From the NCBI GenBank assembly GCA_040954595.2, contig CM082581.2:992001-1056000 (forward strand): a stretch of DNA of 64,000 nucleotides. The letters run 5' to 3'. Below the pieces are notes generated by a model. The model was given only the letters and a program-made list of their open reading frames with translations. It was not told the origin of the DNA and did no database searches. This DNA comes from Balanoglossus misakiensis. Lineage: Eukaryota > Hemichordata. The position numbers and the translations under genes are program-made. Within the stretch, counting starts at the first letter, position 1. Every line of letters starts with the position of its first letter. Shown in pieces: positions 10,850 to 21,300 of the stretch.

Positions 10850-12920
10850 GCAAAGGTTGACCCCACCAAACACTCAAAATTAATGGGCAGAACACTGTCC
10901 ACTACGGCCTGGTTACTGTGTGCTCTGGTTAATGTTGACGCAAAGGTTGACCCCACCAAACACTCAAAATTAATGGGCACGATACTGGCCACTCTGGCCT
11001 ACTTAATGTTGACGCAAAGGTTGACCCCACCAAACACTCAAAATTAATGGGCAGAACACTGTCCACTACGGCCTGGTTACTGTGTGCTCTGGTTAATGTT
11101 GACGCAAAGGTTGACCCCACCAAACACTCAAAATTAATGGGCAGAACACTGTCCACTCGACCTGGTTACTGTGTGCTCTGGTTAATGTTGACGCAAAGGT
11201 TGACCCCACCAAACACTCAAAATTAATGGGCAGAACACTGTCCACTACGGCCTGGTTACTGTGTGCTCTGGTTAATGTTGACGCAAAGGTTGACCCCACC
11301 AAACACTCAAAATTAATGGGCAGCACACTGTCCACTATGGCCTGGTTACTGTGTGCTCTGGTTAATGTTGACGCAAAGGTTGACCCCACCAAACACTCAA
11401 AATTAATGGGCAGAACACTGTCCACTACGGCCTGGTTACTGTGTGCTCTGGTTAATGTTGACGCAAAGGTTGACCCCCATCAAACACTCAAAATTAATGG
11501 GCACGATACTGGCCACTCTGGCCTGGTTACTGTGTGCTCTGGTTAATGTTGACGCAAAGGTTGACCCCACCAAACACTCAAAATTAATGGGCAGAACACT
11601 GTCCACTACGGCCTGGTTACTGTGTGCTCTGGTTAATGTTGACGCAAAGGTTGACCCCACCAAACACTCAAAATTAATGGGCAGAACACTGTCCACTACG
11701 GCCTGGTTACTGTGTGCTCTGGTTAATGTTGACGCAAAGGTTGACCCCACCAAACACTCAAAATTAATGGGCAGAACACTGTCCACTATGGCCTGGTTAC
11801 TGTGTGCTCTGGTTAATGTTGACGCAAAGGTTGACCCCACCAAACACTCAAAATTAATGGGCAGAACACTGTCCACTACGGCCTGGTTACTGTGTGCTCT
11901 GGTTAATGTTGACGCAAAGGTTGACCCCACCAAACACTCAAAATTAATGGGCACGATACTGGCCACTCTGGCCTACTTAATGTTGACGCAAAGGTTGACC
12001 CCACCAAACACTCAAAATTAATGGGCAGAACACTGTCCACTACGGCCTGGTTACTGTGTGCTCTGGTTAATGTTGACGCAAAGGTTGACCCCACCAAACA
12101 CTCAAAATTAATGGGCAGAACACTGTCCACTCGACCTGGTTACTGTGTGCTCTGGTTAATGTTGACGCAAAGGTTGACCCCACCAAACACTCAAAATTAA
12201 TGGGCAGAACACTGTCCACTACGGCCTGGTTACTGTGTGCTCTGGTTAATGTTGACGCAAAGGTTGACCCCACCAAACACTCAAAATTAATGGGCAGCAC
12301 ACTGTCCACTATGGCCTGGTTACTGTGTGCTCTGGTTAATGTTGACGCAAAGGTTGACCCCACCAAACACTCAAAATTAATGGGCAGAACACTGTCCACT
12401 ACGGCCTGGTTACTGTGTGCTCTGGTTAATGTTGACGCAAAGGTTGACCCCCATCAAACACTCAAAATTAATGGGCACGATACTGGCCACTCTGGCCTGG
12501 TTACTGTGTGCTCTGGTTAATGTTGACGCAAAGGTTGACCCCACCAAACACTCAAAATTAATGGGCAGAACACTGTCCACTACGGCCTGGTTACTGTGTG
12601 CTCTGGTTAATGTTGACGCAAAGGTTGACCCCACCAAACACTCAAAATTAATGGGCAGAACACTGTCCACTACGGCCTGGTTACTGTGTGCTCTGGTTAA
12701 TGTTGACGCAAAGGTTGACCCCACCAAACACTCAAAATTAATGGGCAGAACACTGTCCACTATGGCCTGGTTACTGTGTGCTCTGGTTAATGTTGACGCA
12801 AAGGTTGACCCCACCAAACACTCAAAATTAATGGGCAGAACACTGTCCACTACGGCCTGGTTACTGTGTGCTCTGGTTAATGTTGACGCAAAGGTTGACC
12901 CCACCAAACACTCAAAATTA
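10850..12920. repeat. 974-bp higher-order duplication inside the minisatellite
   Basis: Rare variants recur exactly 974 bp apart: CTCTGGCCTACTTAATG (near 10992 and 11966), the shortened unit CCACTCGACCTGG (near 11155 and 12129) and CCCCCATCAAACAC (near 11472 and 12446). A block of about eleven units was therefore duplicated in tandem. Boundaries are approximate because flanking units are nearly identical. Confidence 0.85.
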
Positions 12921-14349
12921 ATGGGCAGCACACTGTCCACTATGGCCTGGTTACTGTGTGCTCTGGTTAATGTTGACGCAAAGGTTGACCCCACCAAACA
13001 CTCAAAATTAATGGGCAGAACACTGTCCACTACGGCCTGGTTACTGTGTGCTCTGGTTAATGTTGACGCAAAGGTTGACCCCACCAAACACTCAAAATTA
13101 ATGGGCAGAACACTGTCCACTATGGCCTGGTTACTGTGTGCTCTGGTTAATGTTGACGCAAAGGTTGACCCCACCAAACACTCAAAATTAATGGGCAGAA
13201 CACTGTCCACTACGGCCTGGTTACTGTGTGCTCTGGTTAATGTTGACGCAAAGGTTGACCCCACCAAACACTCAAAATTAATGGGCAGAACACTGTCCAC
13301 TACGGCCTGGTTACTGTGTGCTCTGGTTAATGTTGACGCAAAGGTTGACCCCACCAAACACTCAAAATTAATGGGCAGAACACTGTCCACTATGGCCTGG
13401 TTACTGTGTGCTCTGGTTAATGTTGACGCAAAGGTTGACCCCACCAAACACTCAAAATTAATGGGCAGCACACTGTCCACTATGGCCTGGTTACTGTGTG
13501 CTCTGGTTAATGTTGACGCAAAGGTTGACCCCACCAAACACTCAAAATTAATGGGCAGAACACTGTCCACTACGGCCTGGTTACTGTGTGCTCTGGTTAA
13601 TGTTGACGCAAAGGTTGACCCCCACCAAACACTCAAAATTAATGGGCACGATACTGGCCACTCTGGCCTAGTTAATGTTGACGCAAAGGTTGACCCCACC
13701 AAACACTCAAAATTAATGGGCAAGATACTGGCCACTCTGGCCTAGTTAATGTTGACGCAAAGGTTGACCCCACCAAACACTCAAAATTAATGGGCATGAT
13801 ACTGGCCACTCTGGCCTAGTTAATGTTGACGCAAAGGTTGACCCCACCAAACACTCAAAATTAATGGGCACGATACTGGCCACTCTGGCCTAGTTAATGT
13901 TGACGCAAAGGTTGACCCCACCAAACACTCAAAATTAATGGGCAGAACACTGTCCACTACGGCCTGGTTACTGTGTGCTCTGGTTAATGTTGACGCAAAG
14001 GTTGACCCCACCAAACACTCAAAATTAATGGGCAGAACACTGTCCACTACGGCCTGGTTACTGTGTGCTCTGGTTAATGTTGACGCAAAGGTTGACCCCA
14101 CCAAACACTCAAAATTAATGGGCAGAACACTGTCCACTACGGCCTGGTTACTGTGTGCTCTGGTTAATGTTGACGCAAAGGTTGACCCCACCAAACACTC
14201 AAAATTAATGGGCAGCACACTGTCCACTATGGCCTGGTTACTGTGTGCTCTGGTTAATGTTGACGCAAAGGTTGACCCCACCAAACACTCAAAATTAATG
14301 GGCAGAACACTGTCCACTACGGCCTGGTTACTGTGTGCTCTGGTTAATG

Positions 14350-14400
14350 TTAATGGTAGGTCGTGGCTGTCTCATTTCAGGGATTTGTGGACTAAATGTC
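14350..14400. mobile_element. MITE right-arm fragment at the minisatellite edge
   Basis: Immediately after the last unit come TAGGTCGTGGCTGTCT and TTTCAGGGATTTGTGGA, nearly identical to the right arm of the inverted-repeat element at 18489-18719. Together with a weaker left-arm match near 5923-5945 it suggests that the minisatellite expanded within such an element. Confidence 0.6.
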
Positions 14401-14580
14401 AATCTTTGTACTATTCGTACATGAAACTTTTCTTTCAAATACAACTTACAGACCAACATAGACAGTCATGCTTATATAAGTATGACTATCTATTAAAGTA
14501 ACATTCATATCATGATTGTTGTTTTACACTGTGTTTTCAAAGTAATTGTTGCAGTAAACCAATTGCCTTGCTTGGAAATA

Positions 14581-14695
14581 TTAAAAGGGAAGTCCTGTCC
14601 AGCTGATTTATGCATAATTTCTACACAATGTTTTTTTCTGAAAGAATGACCTCAAAGCTACCCAATTATGTAGCTGAACCGGACTTCCCCTTTAA
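14581..14695. mobile_element. 115-bp MITE (AAGTCC terminal repeats)
   Basis: Termini TTAAAAGGGAAGTCCTGTCC and its near complement ending CGGACTTCCCCTTTAA form ~35-bp inverted repeats; both ends abut TTAA. A 3' partial copy with the same TGACCTCAAAGCTAC interior is at 18236-18316. It is non-coding. Confidence 0.75.
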
Positions 14696-14988
14696 ATGCT
14701 ACCAGTGAGCTTGTTTGTCTTTGTAAATACACTCAAGTATTAATCCCCTTTTTCTCAGAATTCAATGCATCTTCATGCCATGAGGTGAGAGGACACTTTT
14801 GTTAGCAGGAGGGAAACAAATCCAAAATAAATAATAACAGTGCAAAGTTGGTCTGCTGACTTTCTCCACATTTCATTATTGAATTACGGCAAAATTATGA
14901 AATCCAATTATGAAATTCAGCTTTTTGTCCACTTTTTGTTGCTGCAAATTCATTGCGGTATAAAGGTCAATAATATGACAAATCTTGG

Positions 14989-15181
14989 TTAAAAGTATAC
15001 AGTCACCTTCAATACACATTCCCATATATGGCTGAATGGCGTATTTGAGCATTCTAAAGAACATATGGTGGCGCCTGTTTTCCACGTGTGCCACCAAATG
15101 AAAATCTGTGATTGGCTAGATTTCAATTTTCCATGGTAACTATATATAGCTAATTTTCCATGGGTGATCATATACCTTTAA
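14989..15181. mobile_element. 193-bp TTAA-flanked MITE (GTATAC ends)
   Basis: The element begins TTAAAAGTATACAGTCACCT and ends with the complementary GGGTGATCATATACCTTTAA; TTAA lies at both edges. The interior contains AGCCATATATGG-like and AGCCAATCACAG-like motifs also found in inverted orientation at 30277-30430. It ends only 26 bp from exon 16 of the adjacent gene. Confidence 0.75.
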
Positions 15182-15206
15182 CTCTATAGTTTAACATGAT
15201 ACTTAC

Positions 15207-15392
15207 GAACACATGATTGGTTAAAAGTGTAGACATCATACATTGAGAGACCAGTTTCTCCAGGTGGCAGATAGAATCCACCTGTGCCGTTATTTGCATA
15301 TAAGAGATAGCCTTCTTCACAGGAACATTGAAAACCACCTGCAGTGTTTTTACAAAGTTGATCACAAGAATGTGAAGCACATTCATTTATAT
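15207..15392 (-). CDS. Exon 16: calcium-binding EGF domain 2 plus tail; gene continues
   Basis: 186 bases; acceptor TTTGTAG, donor GTAAGT; phase 1 in and out. It encodes (D)INECASHSCDQLCKNTAG, GFQCSCEEGYLLYANNGTGG and FYLPPGETGLSMYDVYTF, then NQSCV. The C-x-N-x4-F-x-C hydroxylation motif is present. The tail after the EGF core, ending in a Cys, is like cbEGF modules that precede CCP repeats, so another exon should follow. None was found between 14400 and 15200, and the 8.4-kb minisatellite comes next. Confidence 0.9.
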
Positions 15393-18300
15393 CTACAAAG
15401 AAGGAACATGGATTGGATTAAAACAATGTACGTTCAGTAAAATTGAAAGTATTGTCATTTCTTTTAATCGTGAATTTTGGGATTATCTTGTGTACGTACA
15501 AGATGAATCTGTGATAAAATAAAGGCGTCACCTTGCTTGCTTTTGAAATACAAGGCCATTAATTTAGTTGATAATAGAAGAAACCTGCTGACTCAGCATG
15601 GTTCACCAATGGTTTGTCTATGGACAAAAACCTTAAAGAAATTTATCTCAAAATAGAGCATTGTAATCACACAATTTTATTTGACCAATGAATTTATATT
15701 TACTAGACTGAGCTATGTGTAACATTTCGTGAAAATGACAATAGTAGAAGTTTGTTTTCTAGCAATTATCAATGTAATCCTATGAGACACCTGAGATTAA
15801 AAGGTCATTCCAAAAATTTATCCGGAATTCTGAAATAAGTTCGGAATGTGTTAAATGTGAAAATAGTGACTTGAAGTTATGTTGCAAGTGACTTGTTTAT
15901 GTCTCACCTTTGCATGCTGTTCCATTCACATCTGGTTCAAATCCCACCAAACATGCACACTGATAGTCACCATCTCTATTTTCACAGACTTGATTGATTC
16001 CACACCGTGCCACCAATGTACTACATTCATTGATATCTGAAATGTTATTCATCAAGATATGATCAAAATCCCACAGGTCCGCTGGTAAATTCAGACCAAC
16101 AAGTTTAGCTGGGAACCACCAGACCAACAGGAAATTTTCACAAACAAATTTTCGCGAACTATGCAAGAGCCAAAAAAAAAAGACATTTTTGCGTAAAAAA
16201 CTATTTTCAGTGATAACAATGTAGTGAAATACGAGAACATGAAAATTAATCGTCTCATAACAGTTTCTGCTTTTGATATCGCAAAAAATTTCTTTGTCGC
16301 GAAAATTTCCTGTTTTACAGTAATCAATGAAAAATAAAATTACGAAAATCATGAAATTTCTGACAGCCATAGATTTGCATGGCATGAACTGTATGTCCTA
16401 TCAGCATGTAGTTTAGGTGACATTTATGATAAATAGTCAAATTACTGGAGTGATCGATTACGGTACCTCATAAGCAGACAACCACATGAAGACCAATCTT
16501 GATGTGAACTTACCAATGCATGATGGTATTGCACTATTCCACTGTAAATCGGATTGACAAGTCAGGTAATCAGCACCATTTAATTCATAGCCAGCATTAC
16601 AATAGAATGTGATGTTACTGCCCATATAATATGGTCCACTATCAGGGACAGCTTGTAGATGTGGGTCTGTTATGAGTATATCACTGCAGTTCAATCCTGC
16701 AAGTAAAAAAAATAAAACACTATGTGGATGCAGACTTGATTGTGGTATATATATTGGGTATCTGTATTCTGTCACAACTTTAACATTTTCACCCCAAGTT
16801 CCCACTATAAAAGTCCAGATACCATTGACTCCTTTTTTTCAATTATCGACTAAATTCATGACTCTGTATTTCAAAAACAAGCGTGGTGACCCCTATATTT
16901 TATCACAAATTTTCATTATACATACATAGGATAATCCAAAAATTAACAATTAAAAGAAATGACCATATTTTCAATTTTACTGAATGTACATCGTTAAATG
17001 ACTTACGTTGACAGTATCCTGGATCTCCAATCCATGATCCATCTTCACCACATGTAGAGACAGTGTAGCCAGTCAGACTGTAGCCAGATGGACATGAGTA
17101 GGCAACGGTTGTTCCAAAAATCAATGAATCACCATTAACAATTTCATATGATAAGTAGTTGTCTACATTCGGTGGTGGACACTCGCGAGCTGTTTGGATA
17201 AGATGAACAGATAACATTACAAGTGTGTTAATACTAGGAAAATGGTTTAAAGGGACATGCAGTAACCCTCACAATCCTGCATATTTTCAAGTTACCAGTG
17301 TCTGGTTTAACATTCAGTGTGTAATGTCCCAATTAGACACCCATGTGGAATGTAGCAACCAGCACAAAGTGCCCCATCATAACGCTATGGAGAGAATTTC
17401 AACTTGAGTCAGTGATTTTTATGAAAACATGACAGTGAACACCCTGTGTTATACTTTGTTTTCAAAACGACTCATCACACACTTTAAAGCCTCTAGAGCT
17501 GCCAAATTTCACAATTTTTTTCTTTTCCACAGTAAAACCTTTCAAATCTATGGTGATGCATACCACGATAGCTAGCTGCATACTGTTTGTATGGAGGCTG
17601 ATTTTAATAAAATGGGTACGGCACCTGTTTAATACATTGCACGTTTAAATTGCAACACACAGCCACAATCAGGCATTGATGACATGTTCTTGTATCCCTA
17701 TCAGTAAGCTTAATTATTTCAATGTACCAATCTACGTCGGAAAATAAAATCTGAAAATAAATGCAAAAAGTGGCAGCTCTAGTGGCTTTAAAGCACTGAA
17801 AGGTTCAGAGGACTAACATTTTTTCTGAAAATCCGTCTCCTAAGTGTGCACTACAATGGCAGTTTAATTGTTTTCAAAAATATCAACTTACGCTCGCATT
17901 GGGGCACAAGTGGACCCCAGACACCATCTGCTTGGCATTCCAATGAAGACACATTATTTATAAACTGATAGCCCTCAATGCATTGATAATAAGCAATGCC
18001 ACCATACACTGTACTGGTAACATTGGTAAGAATTCCATTGCTGCACTCAGGGGGTCCACCACATGTTATTCCTAAAAAATAAACAACAAATTAGTGTCAT
18101 TCAAGTTGTTGCTAACAATAGATTCAAGAGACAAATTAAGTCTCTCTCATCACTGCACTTTTTTCATTAATTATCTTGGATACAAGACACTAGGCTAGGC
18201 ATATTTGCATAGCTGGTACGACTTATACACGGCGAAAATGTTTTTTTTTTCCTGAAAGAGTGACCTCAAAGCTACAAAATTATGTAGATATCAGCTAGAC

Positions 18301-21300
18301 CGGACATCCCCTTTAACTACTGGATAACCGTCCGAGCATTGGAATGAGACAGAGACATCATACCTTCTATCTCTGTACTGGTCACCACGCCCTCACTAAT
18401 CACAATTTCGGGACAGTCTGTCAGAACAAGGATCACAATGATAAGAATGCATGCAGACAAATACTTAAACTCATAAATGTCAGTTGTTTTAAAGTGAAGG
18501 GGTCGTCGCAATGCGTTTGTTTATAAACATTACAATTCATCCACAAATCCCTCAAATAAAATAATTCTTAGAATGAACGAAGCAGCTGACAGTATCCTAG
18601 ACTGTCCATGACAGCAACTGAAGATCCTAGTAGGTCGTGGCTGTCTAATTTCAGGGATTTGTGGATGAATTGCAATGTTTATAAACAAACAAACGCAGTG
18701 CGACGACCCCATCACTTTATTGAGTGTGATACAAGAGTGTTGCCATTCCTGTCAATGGTCCAAAATTGCATTGCAATTGTAAGAAATTACTGTCTCTGTT
18801 TTTCCAGCTCTTTGAAGTTTCGTAAAAAATCAAAAACATTTGCACCTTTCAATTAATGACTCTAAATCACAAGGAATAAAGGGAGAGTGTGTTTCTAAGA
18901 ATTCTGTAACAACTTTTTCTGAAATGTTAGTAAGTTACTGTAAAACACTTTATTTTCGCGAGCAAGAGATTTTCGCGAAATACGCGAGAGCCAAAATAGC
19001 GTGAAAATAAAAAGTTGCGTAATTTTTTTGAAGATAAAGATGCAATGAATGAAATAAGAGAACGCGAAAATTAACACTGGCGAAACAGTGGCCTCTCTCG
19101 ATGTCGCGAAAAATTTCAACTCGTGAAAATAAAGTGTTTTACAGTATGTGTACCTGGTGAAAATGAAGCCCTGAATCCTTTAGCTGGTCGTGTTCTACTA
19201 CTCCTGAACACAACCGAAAAGTGTCCAATGTCTGTACGGCAATCGGGTGGTGGCACAGTGCCATCAATGACTCCATCAGAATTGCCACTCCATGGACCAA
19301 TAATGACATCATCATCACTCTCAGTACCATTGTATACCTTCAGAAACAAAGACAAATTAAGCATGCATTGTAAATACCGTAAAACGGGAAATCTTCACAA
19401 CAGGAAATTTTCGCGATATCAAAGGTGGCTACTGTTACGCGACAATTAATTTTCACATTGGCATATTTTACTGCATTGTTATCTCTGAAGCATTTTAAGC
19501 GACTTTTTATTTTCATATTTTTTGGCTCTCACATAGTTTACGAAAATTTATCGTTCACGAAAATTTTATAGTATTCAATCCTTGTTGCATTTCCTGCTGT
19601 AACAGCTACTCAACATACTGTAAAATGGGAAATGTTCGCAAACAATAAATTTTCGCGATCTACGTGAGAGCCATCAAAACATGAAAATAAAAAGTTGCGT
19701 AAAAATGTTTTTCGGGGATAATGATGCAGTGAAATACAAGAACGTGAAAAGTTATTGTTGCATAACACTTGCCTCTTTTGATAACGCGAAAATTTCATGT
19801 TGCAAAAGTATCCCGTTTTACAGTATATATGTGATTAATTAAATTTCCAAATTGTGTTCCAAAGTTGTATAGTTTGAAGTAATGTCTGCCAAAATTGTCA
19901 AACTAAAATCACTGCAAAATAATATGACAAATTTTTTAATATGACAAATATTTTTAACATGGCTGACTCATGATCATATCTGATACTCACAATGATGTAA
20001 TCAACATCTGTGTTCCTCTCTAATCCAAAGTTCTCATCAAAGATAAGAGTTAATGGTCTTCCAGTTGGTTCCTTGATTAACCAGCTACACAAAACATCAT
20101 CAGGGTAAGTGCTAACATCATACCCTGGTGACTGAATCGTGCCAAAACTACGCAGAATTTCAATTCCCTGGCAACCTTTAAAGAAACAAGTGACCTATCG
20201 GTCAAAAGAGCTCTGCTGACTTTAACAGTGAAACCTATAGCTGGGCAATGATATGAATACCCTAGGTTTTAATCATAACAATTGTATTCTATTAAACAAA
20301 ACCAAACATAGACATCACAAGTATTTAATATCCACATTCAGCCTGATTCATTGTGCTAAAGAAAGAAAGAATTTATTCCTAAAGAACAACATCAAAAGGA
20401 AGTACCAAGGTACTAATTTGCATATTCATGACCCGATCAAAATTCCAATAAAACAAAATCAGGTAGGGGCACCATAACACACATTCTACCAAATTTCAGC
20501 TCCATCGTACATGTAGTTAGGGAGAAGAAGATTTTTTACCAAAAATTATATTTTTAGATCTAATTTGCATATTCATGACCCGATCATATCCAAATTTATG
20601 AAATCAGGTAGGGGCACCATAACACACATTCCTGCCAAATTTCAGCTCCATCGTACATGTAGTTAGGGAGAAGAAAATGTTTGACCAACATTCTATTTTA
20701 GATCTAATTTGCATATTTATGACCCCATCAAATCCAAATTTACAAAATCAGGTAGGGGCACCATAACACACATTCCTACCAAATTATAGCTAAATATGCA
20801 ATGTCGTTTTAACGAAGAAGATTGAAATACCGAAAGTTGACGGACGACGGACAACGGACGCCGGACGACAGACGGACACTTATCAACCTACTGCTACAGC
20901 TTGGCTGACACAAGTGACAGCCAAGCTAAAAATACCAAACAAGGAATAATGAATTCAATCCACAGGTTTGGTGTAATCCTGGCTGCCTTTTATTTTGTGC
21001 TAGGGGATCAAATCACATAATAATTGCCTTCTGGATAAAAAGTCGTACGCGACAGAAGAAATGACTGTTAACTGTATATGACTTCCTTAGGTCAAACCTT
21101 TCTGTCGTTATACATGTAGTTATCAAATTAAACTCATTTAACTTTTTTCACATTTTGTTATTTTTTCTGTTAAAAAGTTCCATAATGACCCAGTATCAGA
21201 TTAGCTTATATTATAAACTTCCAGAAAGAATGGCAAAAGAAGATAGATCTGTGATCCTTACAATTCTTACTGGGTTGAAATTCTTTGGGAATGATTTTAA

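Larger units (their letters stand above)
5923..14349. repeat. 8.4-kb minisatellite of 90-bp and 74/75-bp units
   Basis: Roughly 95 units run head to tail. Type L (90 bp) carries CACTGTCCACTACGGCCTGG and a TTACTGTGTGCTCTGG segment. Type S (74 or 75 bp) carries CACGATACTGGCCACTCTGG and CCTAGTTAATG and lacks 16 bp of the L unit; 75-bp forms have CCCCCAC where 74-bp forms have CCCCAC. Common to both is TTGACGCAAAGGTTGACCCC. S units cluster at the left end and at boundaries between blocks of L units. Because 90 is divisible by three, L blocks are open on both strands for hundreds of codons; I do not call these as genes. The array lies downstream of the last recognised exon of the CUB/CCP/EGF gene, so it may sit in an intron. 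Confidence 0.96.

Noticed and set aside
9505-11047. Open frames of 495 (minus) and 474 (plus) codons made of 30-residue repeats
   Set aside because: They are simply the 90-bp minisatellite read in frame on either strand. Both strands are equally open, the frames are broken by every 74/75-bp unit, and no domain, splice context or codon bias is seen.
5923-14349. CRISPR-like array of regular repeats
   Set aside because: There are no unique spacers: the whole unit is repeated with minor variants, the unit is 74-90 bp, no cas genes are present, and the context is a eukaryotic genome.
18590-18610. GACAGTATCCTAGACTGTCC in the MITE interior as the direct source of the minisatellite's AGGATACTGTCC
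   Set aside because: Only an 11-base match, in opposite orientation; too short to support derivation. The arm similarity at the array edges is the better argument.
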